DNA of 17,710 nucleotides from an uncultured Clostridia bacterium. GTDB taxonomy: Bacteria; Bacillota; Clostridia; Lachnospirales; Lachnospiraceae. Location: NCBI GenBank assembly GCA_947088195.1, contig CAMUFS010000019.1, positions 1 through 17,710 on the forward strand, in the 5' to 3' direction. Below, in pieces: positions 1 to 7,178 of the stretch. Position 1 is the stretch's first letter; each line of letters begins with the position of its first letter. Position numbers and translations under genes: made by a program. Under the pieces are notes generated by a model. The model was not told where the DNA came from. It worked only from the letters and a program-made list of their open reading frames with translations, and searched no databases.

Positions 1-743
1 GCAATACTATGGTTGACACCAAGGCTTACTCCATTAAACGCCATTCCAGCTAAACAAGACGCACTGTGCATCTTATCTCTTGCCATGTAATCTGTGCCAT
101 TTTTAAATGCTCTTGGCAGAAATTCAAAAGCAAGCTCAAAGGATTTCTCCGCCAGTGCATCGGACGCATCAGACGCATTCTTCGAGACATACGCCTCCAG
201 TGCGTGCGTGATCACATCAAATCCTGTGTCTGCTGTGATTCCGGGAGGCGCCGTCATAACAAGGGACGGATCTAAAATCGCCATATCCGGCAAAAGCTGT
301 TCATCAACCAAAGGATACTTTACGCCCTTCTGCACATCCGTGATCACGGCAAATTGTGTCACCTCAGAGCCTGTGCCGCTGGTGGTTGGAATCGCAATCA
401 GCCTTATTGGATTCATTGGATTCACTCTCTTTGCCATCAGCACCACTGATTTTGCTGCATCAATGGAAGATCCACCGCCCAGAGCTATCACCACATCCGC
501 ATTGGCATTTCTCAAAAACTCCAATCCCTCCGTCACAAGCTCGATTGGCGGATCTGGCTTTACCTTATCAAAGATACTGATGCTGCTGCAATTTCCAAGC
601 TTCTCCGCAATGCGATCCGCTGCCCCCGACGATGCCATAAAAGAATCGGTAAAAATAACCGCATTTTTCCCCTTGATCTCCGTCAAGGCATCGATCGCAT
701 TCTCGCTAAAGCACACCTCCGTTTTAATCTTAAATCGCTTCAT
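1..743 (-). CDS. pduQ: Iron-containing alcohol dehydrogenase, PduQ-like (3' end cut by window)
   Basis: Probably a 1-propanol dehydrogenase that reduces propanal with NADH and so regenerates NAD+ for the aldehyde dehydrogenase. Some group III iron dehydrogenases (FucO) reduce lactaldehyde instead, so the substrate is not certain. The visible 247 residues include the nucleotide-binding GGGSSIDAAK (about 89-98), the PTTSGTGSE stretch (119-127), and the metal-site region TGFDVITHALEA with D176 and H180, then H245 in GVNHSI, where the window ends. About 120 C-terminal residues, including another metal histidine, lie outside. The start is the ATG at 743, with AGGAG overlapping the TAG of the deoR-like gene 13 bp upstream, so the two are probably co-translated. 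It has no N-terminal encapsulation peptide, unlike the zinc-type dehydrogenase of the same operon. Family membership is sure; PduQ rather than FucO is a judgement from overall similarity. Confidence 0.9.
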   Translation of the reverse strand, partial: MKRFKIKTEVCFSENAIDALTEIKGKNAVIFTDSFMASSGAADRIAEKLGNCSSISIFDKVKPDPPIELVTEGLEFLRNANADVVIALGGGSSIDAAKSVVLMAKRVNPMNPIRLIAIPTTSGTGSEVTQFAVITDVQKGVKYPLVDEQLLPDMAILDPSLVMTAPPGITADTGFDVITHALEAYVSKNASDASDALAEKSFELAFEFLPRAFKNGTDYMARDKMHSASCLAGMAFNGVSLGVNHSI

Positions 744-756
744 ATGACTTCTACTC

Positions 757-1521
757 CTATTCCGGGCAGATGAGCTCAATTCCGGCAGACAAAAATGCCT
801 GCTTCCAGCTCTCGTCCGGTTCCTCGTCCGTGACAACCATATCTATCTCAGAAAGCTCACAGACCTGCGTAAAGGAAATTTTGTTAAATTTGGAATGATC
901 CACGGCAAGGATGATCTTGTTTGCCGCCTTCACAATCATCTTCTTTATCTGGGCATCGCTCTCATTGGCATCTGTAAGACCACGCTCCAAATCAATTCCT
1001 TTGCAGGAAAATATGGCATAGTCAACATGAAATGTACTGACCATACGCTCCGCCTGATACCCTACTAACGCAAGCCCGCCTTCCTTTAGCCGCCCGCCTG
1101 TGGACAATATCTTCCAGCCATTCCTGTCCGAGAGCTCCAGCAATATCTCGACGGAATTTGTTATCACCGTGATATTTTTCTTATCCTTCATGCGCTTTGC
1201 AATAAACAGCGCTGTGGAGCTTGCGTCCAATATCAGATGATCGCCATCCTCAATCATCGCGGCGATCGCCTCCGCGATTCTCTGCTTACTCTCCACATTT
1301 GCCTTTTTTCGGACGGTGTATGGCAGATCTGTATTAAAGCTTTCATTTAGGACAGCACCGCCGTAGGTCTTTTTTGCCAACCCTTCATTCTCAAGCTTTT
1401 CCAGATCCCTGCGGATCGTCTCTTCCGTCACATTATATTGCTGGCTTAAGTCACTGACTACAACCTTCCGCTCCTCCTGAAGCTTTGACAAAATCTCATT
1501 CCGTCTCTCTATTGCAAGCAT
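757..1521 (-). CDS. DeoR-family transcriptional regulator
   Basis: A 254-residue sugar-responsive repressor of the DeoR type. The N-terminal winged helix-turn-helix spans about residues 2-56: a start of the ERRNEILSKL kind, a recognition helix with VTEETIRRDLEKLE, and the wing KTYGGAVL. The rest is the DeoR sensor domain, with the phosphosugar-binding-like stretch ILDASSTA and a later DYAIFSCKG. I chose ATG 1521 because GGAGG sits 4 bp upstream and the family normally starts just before the ERR motif; an ATG at 1560 in the same frame would add 13 unrelated residues inside the upstream pduT end. The gene lies 20 bp after pduT and 13 bp before the iron dehydrogenase. Being inside the operon it may autoregulate it in response to a fucose- or rhamnose-derived phosphate; the effector cannot be read from the sequence. 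Confidence 0.93.
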   Translation of the reverse strand: MLAIERRNEILSKLQEERKVVVSDLSQQYNVTEETIRRDLEKLENEGLAKKTYGGAVLNESFNTDLPYTVRKKANVESKQRIAEAIAAMIEDGDHLILDASSTALFIAKRMKDKKNITVITNSVEILLELSDRNGWKILSTGGRLKEGGLALVGYQAERMVSTFHVDYAIFSCKGIDLERGLTDANESDAQIKKMIVKAANKIILAVDHSKFNKISFTQVCELSEIDMVVTDEEPDESWKQAFLSAGIELICPE

Positions 1522-1541
1522 AGCTCCTCCATAACACCCTG

Positions 1542-2090
1542 CTACAGGATGCTGTCCCAAAGTCTTTTATCCGGGCTGGCAATTACAGAAGCTTCGAGGA
1601 ACATTCCCGTCTCGCCAACCTCTGCTTTTGCGCGCTCAATCGCCGCTGTTACTGCTGCCACATCCCCTGTCAGCATTAAATAGGATTTCCCACACATTCC
1701 TCTTGCGATTCGAAGCTCTATCAAATCAACAATGGAGGTCTTAGCGGCAGCATCGGCTGCCACTATAATGGAGGCTGCAGAGAAGGTTTCCAACACACCA
1801 AGTGCCTTTACATTCTCAATATTAGCCGCGCCGTAAATCGCGCCAAAAATAGATTCATGTGGATTGCCAAGAACAAAGGAGTCGATAAGCTGCTGCTCAA
1901 ACTGCGTGCGGGACGCCTCCACAGAAGCATTGACCGCACTTAGATCACCGCTGATCAGCACAATATATTTTCCAGGACATACCGTCTGCGCCTCGATAAT
2001 CTCAACCTCTGCCGTCTTTAACATCAAATCTGCCGCCTGTATCCCTGTCGACACTGTCTTGTATTCCACCATTCCTATCGCTTTACTCAT
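1542..2090 (-). CDS. pduT: BMC-T shell protein with Fe-S cysteine (PduT-like)
   Basis: A 182-residue shell protein made of two tandem BMC domains (about 1-90 and 95-182), which trimerises into a pseudohexamer tile of the shell. Cys38, in the VCPGK loop, is at the same position as the residue that holds a [4Fe-4S] cluster at the threefold pore of Salmonella PduT, and the surrounding residues also match. In that family the cluster is thought to pass electrons across the shell. The gene follows the PduS-like flavoprotein with a 35-bp gap, as in classical pdu operons, supporting an electron-transfer pair. The start ATG has GAGG 5 bp upstream. It is the only BMC-T in the window. Its ending, with a VIASP motif before the C-terminus, is typical of PduT. 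Confidence 0.94.
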   Translation of the reverse strand: MSKAIGMVEYKTVSTGIQAADLMLKTAEVEIIEAQTVCPGKYIVLISGDLSAVNASVEASRTQFEQQLIDSFVLGNPHESIFGAIYGAANIENVKALGVLETFSAASIIVAADAAAKTSIVDLIELRIARGMCGKSYLMLTGDVAAVTAAIERAKAEVGETGMFLEASVIASPDKRLWDSIL

Positions 2091-2125
2091 TGTAACCTCA
2101 TTTCTGCGGGCAAATACTGCCTGTT

Positions 2126-3454
2126 CTATGCCTTAATCGTAACAAATCTGTCATTTACATCGACAACTGTCCCGCTGATGGAAGCATGGGTGTTCACTCC
2201 CAGCTTTCCTTCCACGGCTGCTCCGATCACTTGCCCTGATGTCACCGCGTCACCCTTTGCCACAGTTGCTGTCGCTGGTGCACCGATATGCTGTGTTAAG
2301 GCAATTTTCACCTGCTTTACCTCAACCAGCTCATCTACCAGCTTCGCCTCCACATCATACTTGGAAAGTCCCAGTCTTGCTGTTAGCCGTTCCTTGGAAA
2401 CCAGACGACTCTCCCTGTTTGGATGAACCATATCCGCCTGTACCCCCTGTGGAATCGGAACTCCATTTTTCCTAAGACCAGTCTTGCACTCTCCAATTAA
2501 TGTTGTCGGGGCAAGATTCTGGAAACAGGAAAACATCTCGCACAGCCCACACTGGGAACAGAACATTGTATTGATATATGGTGTGACATCCCTCGTCACG
2601 CCGCTGCTCGCCGAGCGCATAAATGCATGAGGCTCAATGGGATGCCCCAACAGATGCCTTGGGCACAAATCCGAGCACATCTGGCACTGGCAGCAAGCTG
2701 CCATAGCTCTCTTCATATTTGTGTGAATCCGAGCTTGCTTTTTCTGCACAATAAAGGAATTTGGAGGCATCACAAGCACGGCATTGCTTGTTTTTGTCAC
2801 TGTGTCATAGCCATTCACAATCCTTCCCGTCATGGGACCGCCGCCAATAAGCACTGGATCTGAAACGGTCGCGCCGCCGGCAAGCTCAATTAATTCATTG
2901 TATGTTATGCCAAGCGGAGCCTTCAGTGTGATGGGCTTTGCAACCTCTCCCGCAATCGTGATATACTTATATGTAACTGGGGCATGCTCTGCCACAGCGC
3001 GATATACATTGTAGATTGTCTCCACATTATAGACAATAACACCAACCTCGATCGGCAGGCTTCCCGGCGGAACTACCCGCTTTGTCGTCTCATAGATTGT
3101 GATAACTTCATCGCCGGCAGGATAGATCTCAGGCAAAATTCCTATCTCCGTCCTTTTAAATGAGGAAAGCTGTGCCTTTACTGCCTCAACCGCCTGCTTA
3201 TAGCTTCCCTTAATAGCGATAATAACCCGCTCTGCCTCCACCGCATCTGCGATCTGCTCCAGCGTGCTGATTATCTCGTAAGCATATTTTGCAAGCACCT
3301 GCCTGTGAAGCTTTAACAGTGGCTCACACTCTGCACAGTTTAATATTATTGTATCTGCCTTTTTATTCAGCTTCGCGTATGACGGAAAGCCTGCGCCGCC
3401 GGCGCCTACTACACCGCTCTCACGCATAAGCGCGCTTAATTCTGTCATGTTCAT
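2126..3454 (-). CDS. pduS: PduS/RnfC-like Fe-S flavoprotein
   Basis: A 442-residue NADH-linked electron-transfer protein. Residues 16-24 hold the glycine-rich VGAGGAGFP motif of the RnfC/NuoF-like fold. Two ferredoxin-type [4Fe-4S] sites follow: C254/C257/C260/C264 (CxxCxxCxxxC, then P) and C299/C302/C305/C310. The C-terminal part resembles the barrel-sandwich region of the family. Salmonella PduS, of about 450 residues, is called a cobalamin reductase, but no B12 enzyme is coded here, so a role in NAD+ recycling or electron export through PduT is more likely (inference). The start is ATG 3454, with GAGGTG just upstream and a 10-bp gap to the pduN gene; the longer frame to 3511 would overlap pduN by 47 bp and adds non-conserved residues. 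ATG 3448 is a possible alternative. Confidence 0.93.
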   Translation of the reverse strand: MNMTELSALMRESGVVGAGGAGFPSYAKLNKKADTIILNCAECEPLLKLHRQVLAKYAYEIISTLEQIADAVEAERVIIAIKGSYKQAVEAVKAQLSSFKRTEIGILPEIYPAGDEVITIYETTKRVVPPGSLPIEVGVIVYNVETIYNVYRAVAEHAPVTYKYITIAGEVAKPITLKAPLGITYNELIELAGGATVSDPVLIGGGPMTGRIVNGYDTVTKTSNAVLVMPPNSFIVQKKQARIHTNMKRAMAACCQCQMCSDLCPRHLLGHPIEPHAFMRSASSGVTRDVTPYINTMFCSQCGLCEMFSCFQNLAPTTLIGECKTGLRKNGVPIPQGVQADMVHPNRESRLVSKERLTARLGLSKYDVEAKLVDELVEVKQVKIALTQHIGAPATATVAKGDAVTSGQVIGAAVEGKLGVNTHASISGTVVDVNDRFVTIKA

Positions 3455-3464
3455 ATAAGCACCT

Positions 3465-3731
3465 CTATTCCAGCCCGATTCCGTCATCGACGATCCCGAC
3501 GATTGCCGCATCTACTGGTGAGTCTGCCAGGCCGCAGCCAATCCGCGCCGCGCTCCCCTGTGCTACCAGAACGATCTCACCGATGCCGGCACCCACATTA
3601 TCGATCGCGACAATCCGGTTGTTTGCTCCCTTCATGCTCAAAAAAGGCTCTACAATCAGGAACTTGCTGCCAACCAGATTTTCATTCTTTCTTGTTGCCA
3701 CTACACTGCCTACAACCTTGCCAACTATCAT
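3465..3731 (-). CDS. pduN: BMC-P pentameric vertex protein (PduN/EutN/CcmL family)
   Basis: An 88-residue EutN/CcmL protein that forms the pentamers capping the corners of the polyhedral shell. It begins with the characteristic MIVGKVVGSVVATRKNE and carries the mid-protein AIDNVGAGIGEIVLVAQGSAAR stretch in which the G-x-G and QGSAAR residues are family hallmarks. The length is normal for the family. The start ATG has an AGGGGA site about 6 bp upstream. It is the only BMC-P in the window, sitting between pduL and the pduS-like gene, the same order as in pdu operons (L, N, S, T). It is followed after 10 bp by the pduS-like start. Confidence 0.95.
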   Translation of the reverse strand: MIVGKVVGSVVATRKNENLVGSKFLIVEPFLSMKGANNRIVAIDNVGAGIGEIVLVAQGSAARIGCGLADSPVDAAIVGIVDDGIGLE

Positions 3732-3752
3732 AATAATCCCCTAGCCCAATTA

Positions 3753-3772
3753 AGCCTTGAAAAATCAAGACT
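3753..3772 (-). other. Intergenic hairpin between pduL and pduN
   Basis: An 8-bp stem (one G-U pair on the transcribed strand) with a four-U loop: AGUCUUGA / UCAAGGCU. On the coding strand it is followed by UAAUUGGG, not a U run, so it is not a convincing terminator; it may affect mRNA processing or stability between the enzyme and pentamer genes. The pentamer is needed in small amounts, which fits a tuning role, but this is speculation. Confidence 0.35.
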
Positions 3773-3787
3773 TTCTTTTCTGTGTTC

Positions 3788-4444
3788 CTACTTCACAAGA
3801 ATCCCCATATCTCCGGTTTTTATCTTGGAAGCATTGGCTTCATCTGTGTCAATATGCATCTCCAAGGTAAAGCTCTTATCCACGCGAATCTGCACATTAT
3901 TAAAAATCGTTCCTCTTTCATTGGCAAATTTCACAGACACGATCTCACCGTCCGTGACACCTGCTAAGGTCGCATCTTCTGGCGACATATGAATATGCCG
4001 TTTTGCCACAATACAGCCTTCCTTCAGATAGATAGCTCCCTTGGGGCCCACGATGGCGATCGGCGCAGAACCCTTGGTATTGCCTGATTCCCGTATTGGT
4101 GCCATAACGCCTAATTTTACTGCATCTGTCTGGGAGATCTCCACCTGAGAACCTTTTCTTACTGGTCCTAATATCCTGACATTCTCAATAGCGCGAAGCT
4201 TTGTCCCGACGATTGTCACCTGCTCATTGGAAGCAAACTGCCCTCCCATCAAATCTTTTTTCTTTGTGAGCTGATACCCCGGTCCAAACAATGCTTCCAC
4301 ATGCTCCTGTGTCAAGTGTACATGTCTTGCTGACACCCCCACCTTTACACTAAAGCTGCTCTGTCTCTCACGCTCGCCCATCGCGTCCATAACGAGCTTT
4401 GTGATATATTCCACTGTCTTCTCTTCCAACCCTGTCACCTGCAC
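3788..4444 (-). CDS. pduL: Phosphate propanoyltransferase PduL, with N-terminal encapsulation helix
   Basis: A 218-residue phosphotransacylase that turns propionyl-CoA into propionyl-phosphate inside the compartment, recycling CoA for the aldehyde dehydrogenase. Zinc-site histidines are visible in SARHVHL (H41, H43), KRHIHM (H150, H152) and EMHIDTDEAN (H197); R96 in GPVRKGSQ is a likely phosphate contact. Two similar beta-barrel halves are as expected for PduL. Residues 6-22 form an amphipathic helix (VEYITKLVMDAMGE core) before the catalytic domain, matching the encapsulation peptides of the neighbouring enzymes. The start is a GTG at 4444 with AAGGA 6 bp upstream; in-frame GTG 4438 would be too far from that site. 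No ATG is available before residue 19, so starting later would lose the helix. Confidence 0.93.
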   Translation of the reverse strand: MQVTGLEEKTVEYITKLVMDAMGERERQSSFSVKVGVSARHVHLTQEHVEALFGPGYQLTKKKDLMGGQFASNEQVTIVGTKLRAIENVRILGPVRKGSQVEISQTDAVKLGVMAPIRESGNTKGSAPIAIVGPKGAIYLKEGCIVAKRHIHMSPEDATLAGVTDGEIVSVKFANERGTIFNNVQIRVDKSFTLEMHIDTDEANASKIKTGDMGILVK

Positions 4445-4462
4445 TTTCCATCCTTATCTGGC

Positions 4463-4478
4463 GCCTGCACAGGCAGGC
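4463..4478 (-). other. Hairpin in the leader of pduL
   Basis: A perfect 6-bp stem GCCTGC / GCAGGC with the tetraloop CTGT lies 18 bp upstream of the pduL GTG start, in the 87-bp gap after the preceding shell gene. A second possible stem (GGCATA / TATGCC) on the same RNA shares the GCC bases, so the two would exclude each other. There is no U tract. It may be a processing or translation-tuning element. Confidence 0.3.
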
Positions 4479-4531
4479 ATATAATAACCATCTATGCCCG
4501 CTGCACCTGCGCTATCTGCCTTACTTCTATA

Positions 4532-4810
4532 TTATTTAAGTGTTGGAAGAATCTTCTCCACATCATTGTGAGGTCTTGGAATTACATGAGTTGCCACTAA
4601 CTCACCCAGCTTACTTGCATTGGCAGCACCTGCCTCCACAGCAGCCTTCACTGCCCCTACATCTCCGCGAACCATAACACTTACCAGTCCAGAACCGATC
4701 TTCTCGGAACCGATAAGCTCTACATTAGCAGCCTTCAGCATAGAATCTGCCGCCTCAACCGCTGCTACCAATCCTCTTGTTTCCACCATTCCTAAAGCTT
4801 CCTGTGCCAT
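4532..4810 (-). CDS. BMC-H hexameric shell protein (PduA/PduJ/EutM type), copy 1
   Basis: A canonical 92-residue single BMC-domain protein that tiles the shell facets as hexamers. It starts with MAQEALGMVETRGLVAA, has the pore loop KIGSG at residues 37-41 (S40 lining the pore, as in PduA, a propanediol channel) and ends with VIPRPHNDVEKILP. It differs from the 5220-5498 copy at 12 of 92 residues (80 identical), so the two arose by recent duplication; changes cluster at helix positions 23-35 and 58-64. An AAAGGAG site sits 8 bp upstream of the start. The gap downstream to pduL is 87 bp and holds a hairpin. Confidence 0.96.
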   Translation of the reverse strand: MAQEALGMVETRGLVAAVEAADSMLKAANVELIGSEKIGSGLVSVMVRGDVGAVKAAVEAGAANASKLGELVATHVIPRPHNDVEKILPTLK

Positions 4811-4843
4811 TTGAAATCTCCTTTCAGTCTAAAGCTATTACAC

Positions 4844-5173
4844 TTAAACCTCTGACATTGTCTTATCTTCCACTTTTTCTGACTGCTCCGTTTTGTGGAG
4901 CTTTTTCTGGCTGAGCTTAATGATCTTCCAAAGCTCCTCATGGGGGTTTGCGATGACAGCATATGCTGCCGGCTTCAGTATTGCAGACTGCACTGCACTC
5001 TCCACTGCCTGAGAGACAGCCGCAACTTCACCCTGAACAATCACTGTCACCAGCCTTCCCCCCATCTTTCTCTCCCAAGTGACAAATTCCACATCTGCGG
5101 TTTTGCACATTGTGTCCAGTGCATCCACGGCAGCCGCCACACTTGGAATCTCAATAAATCCTAATGATTTCAT
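4844..5173 (-). CDS. Divergent BMC-H shell protein with charged C-terminal tail
   Basis: A 109-residue single BMC-domain protein. Residues 1-85 form the BMC fold (MKSLGFIEIPSVAAAVDALD start, GEVAAVSQAVE helix, VIANPHEELWKII end). The pore loop reads KMGGR rather than KIGSG, which should give a different, positively charged pore. The last 20-25 residues are a Lys/Glu/Ser-rich, probably disordered tail without cysteines, so it lacks the Fe-S/Cys tail of PduK and the helix-turn-helix of EutK. ATG 5173 has AGGAG 8 bp upstream; the in-frame ATG at 5197 would add eight residues that do not resemble BMC starts. It is flanked on both sides by the two near-identical BMC-H genes. The exact subfamily is not clear to me. 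Confidence 0.9.
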   Translation of the reverse strand: MKSLGFIEIPSVAAAVDALDTMCKTADVEFVTWERKMGGRLVTVIVQGEVAAVSQAVESAVQSAILKPAAYAVIANPHEELWKIIKLSQKKLHKTEQSEKVEDKTMSEV

Positions 5174-5199
5174 GCGCCATGCTCCTTTAACTGCCATCC

Positions 5200-5215
5200 G
5201 CCGCTATATGGCGGC
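5200..5215 (-). other. GC-rich hairpin between two shell genes
   Basis: A 5-bp GC stem (GCCGC / GCGGC) with a six-base loop lies 4 bp after the stop of the upstream BMC-H gene. On the transcribed strand it is not followed by a T run, so it is not an intrinsic terminator. It could protect the upstream shell mRNA from 3' decay, which would raise the amount of the major hexamer over the divergent one. Confidence 0.35.
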
Positions 5216-5219
5216 TCTT

Positions 5220-5498
5220 TTATTTTAAGGTAGGAAGGATCTTCTCCACATCATTGTGAGGTCTTGGAATTACATGTACTGCTACCAGCTCACCCAGCTT
5301 GCTCGCTGCACTTCCGCCAACCTCTGTCGCTGCTTTTACTGCTCCGACATCTCCGCGAACCATAACACTTACCAGTCCAGAACCAATCTTCTCTGTGCCG
5401 ATCAATGTCACCTCTGCCGCTTTCACCATGGCATCTGCTGCCTCGATAGCTGCTACCAAACCTCTTGTTTCTACCATTCCCAATGCTTCCTGTGCCAT
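5220..5498 (-). CDS. BMC-H hexameric shell protein (PduA/PduJ/EutM type), copy 2
   Basis: A 92-residue canonical BMC-H, 87 percent identical to the protein at 4532-4810, with the same first 17 residues, the same KIGSG pore loop (37-41) and the same last 18 residues. It is expected to be a major facet protein, possibly forming mixed hexamers with copy 1. The strong AGGAGG-type site 8 bp upstream and the stop-proximal hairpin suggest high expression. The 77-bp gap that precedes it contains no promoter I can recognise. Confidence 0.96.
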   Translation of the reverse strand: MAQEALGMVETRGLVAAIEAADAMVKAAEVTLIGTEKIGSGLVSVMVRGDVGAVKAATEVGGSAASKLGELVAVHVIPRPHNDVEKILPTLK

Positions 5499-5575
5499 TT
5501 TTATTTCCTCCTGTTTTTGTTTATCCTATATCAAGCAAATCTGTGACCCACACCATCCATATGTACTAGAATGTG

Positions 5576-5890
5576 CTAGGTTTTATCCAGACCGCTCAGC
5601 TTCAACATCTTTTCTGTATCGTCCTCCGGGCTTGCTATCACATATTTGGACACTACGCCGGACACGGTATTTGCAGCCTCCTCGGCAGCTTCCATCGCTG
5701 CCTCAACCGCCGCGACGCTCCCTCTGAACTTTACCAGCACGATAAGCGGCACCGGCAGCTTATCTGCATTGGCAGGCTTATTCTTGTCAAAGGTTTCTAA
5801 CGTCACGTCCGCCGCCTTACATGCGGCATCTGCCGCCACAAAAGCTGCCACTAGGCCGTATACCTCAATAATACCAACTGCTTTTGCCAT
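5576..5890 (-). CDS. BMC-H shell protein with enlarged pore loop
   Basis: A 104-residue single BMC-domain protein: a normal beginning (MAKAVGIIEVYGLVAAFVAAD) and end (YVIASPEDDTEKML), but the pore-loop region carries a Pro/Lys/Asp/Asn-rich insertion (about residues 34-48, NKPANADKLPVP) in place of the short KIGSG loop. The insertion should change or block the hexamer pore, or bring new ligands there. The helix after it, AAVEAAMEAAEEAAN, is very alanine-rich. TAAGGAG sits 9 bp upstream of the start. It is the first shell gene after the zinc-type alcohol dehydrogenase, 45 bp away. It is not a PduU/EutS-type permuted protein, since the domain order is normal. I cannot name a characterised homologue. 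Confidence 0.9.
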   Translation of the reverse strand: MAKAVGIIEVYGLVAAFVAADAACKAADVTLETFDKNKPANADKLPVPLIVLVKFRGSVAAVEAAMEAAEEAANTVSGVVSKYVIASPEDDTEKMLKLSGLDKT

Positions 5891-5935
5891 AGTCTCTTCT
5901 CCTTAGGCTATTTTTCACAAAATACCCATGTCGCA

Positions 5936-7153
5936 TTATTTATTTACGATAGCAATCTTTAACCCTTCCATGCGAAGGTTGGTCTGGAAGCCCTCGTTGA
6001 TGTCCTCCAGAGAGAACTTATGTGTGATCAGCTTATTAATTGGAAGTCCAATGCCCTTTGCTCTCTTTAAGAAATCAAAGGTTGTCGCATAATCTCTCAG
6101 CGTATATACCCAAGAACCAACCGTTGTGATCTCCTTGGAGCAAATGTCAAAATGCGGGTTGATCGTCGCATCTCCACCATTGATAAAGAAGCCAAGCTCA
6201 CAGAGACCACCGCCATTGCGGATAAATTTATAAATATTACTATGTGCCACAGGAGAACCTGTACACTGGAAAGCAAAATCCGCCAAATATCCGCCAAACG
6301 CTGCCTTCACTGCCTCTGAAAGTGCCTCAATGCCCTTGTGATCCTTGAAATTCACAGTTTTGCCTGCACCCATCTCTCTCGCAAAGTCAAGCCTCTTTTG
6401 CTCACCGTCCACTGCCACTATATTTTCAATTCCCATTGTCCTAAGCACTGCGATGCAGATCAGACCGATTGGCCCGCAGCCTTGCACTACCACTCTGCTG
6501 TTAAAACGAAGGATTCCTGTTGTCTTTGCTCTCTCCACTGCATGAATTAACACAGCACATGGCTCAATCAGTATACGAGAATCCAGATCCAGATCGCTTA
6601 CATTAAATACCGTAGAACCCTGACGAATCACAATATAATCGGAGAACCAGCCATTTAGATGCTTGTCATCATCGGGAAGCAAACCATATACATCTGCGCC
6701 ACCCACATTTTGTTTATTTAAATCAAACATCGTGATATCTGGATTATCCTTAAAGATCATACAGGTGACAACCTTATCGCCGACATGCAGATCCTTGCCC
6801 GCACTGTCCTTCTTCACCTTGCTGCCCATCTTGACGATCTCGCCAGTTCCCTCATGTCCCAAAACAACTGGGATTAGGCTAAATGGATCTCTTTTATATT
6901 CATGTGCGTCGGTTCCGCAGATGCCACAGCCCTCCACTTTTACCAAAATATCCCCATCACCAAGCTCTGGGATCGGATACTCCTGAAGCTCAATCTTCTC
7001 CAGTGCTGTCAGCATCGCCACCCTCGCTGTCTTAGGAATGGCGCCCGGCGCCTGATAAGAAGGTGCAGGTGCTACACTTTGTGCTGGCTGGCTTGACATG
7101 CCCTTAAGGACCTGCTTCACAATCTCTTCAATATTGACCGCATTCATGTCCAT
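5936..7153 (-). CDS. Encapsulated zinc-type (MDR) alcohol dehydrogenase
   Basis: A 405-residue medium-chain dehydrogenase. Residues 3-19 form an amphipathic helix (IEEIVKQVLKGM core), followed by a Pro/Ala/Gln/Ser linker to about residue 40; together these look like an encapsulation peptide. The catalytic zinc site is present in GCGICGTDAHE (C79) and GHE (H100, E101), with E197 in the IEPCA stretch; the Rossmann motif GCGPIG starts at 225. The four closely spaced cysteines of the structural zinc lobe are missing: only C131 occurs in that segment. It probably reduces lactaldehyde to 1,2-propanediol or propanal to propanol; which one cannot be told. ATG 7153 has GGGAG 9 bp upstream and follows the aldehyde dehydrogenase stop by 25 bp; the longer frame to 7189 overlaps that gene. 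Confidence 0.92.
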   Translation of the reverse strand: MDMNAVNIEEIVKQVLKGMSSQPAQSVAPAPSYQAPGAIPKTARVAMLTALEKIELQEYPIPELGDGDILVKVEGCGICGTDAHEYKRDPFSLIPVVLGHEGTGEIVKMGSKVKKDSAGKDLHVGDKVVTCMIFKDNPDITMFDLNKQNVGGADVYGLLPDDDKHLNGWFSDYIVIRQGSTVFNVSDLDLDSRILIEPCAVLIHAVERAKTTGILRFNSRVVVQGCGPIGLICIAVLRTMGIENIVAVDGEQKRLDFAREMGAGKTVNFKDHKGIEALSEAVKAAFGGYLADFAFQCTGSPVAHSNIYKFIRNGGGLCELGFFINGGDATINPHFDICSKEITTVGSWVYTLRDYATTFDFLKRAKGIGLPINKLITHKFSLEDINEGFQTNLRMEGLKIAIVNK

Positions 7154-7178
7154 TGCTATTTTCTCCCTTCCATAATTA

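Noticed and set aside
94..747. Long plus-strand open frame opposite the iron alcohol dehydrogenase
   Set aside because: It is a mirror of the minus-strand gene, whose translation carries all the family motifs; the plus-strand product resembles nothing and has no ribosome site.
5200..5215. Intrinsic terminator after a shell gene
   Set aside because: The T-rich side lies on the wrong end for the transcribed strand, the stem is short, and genes of the same operon continue.
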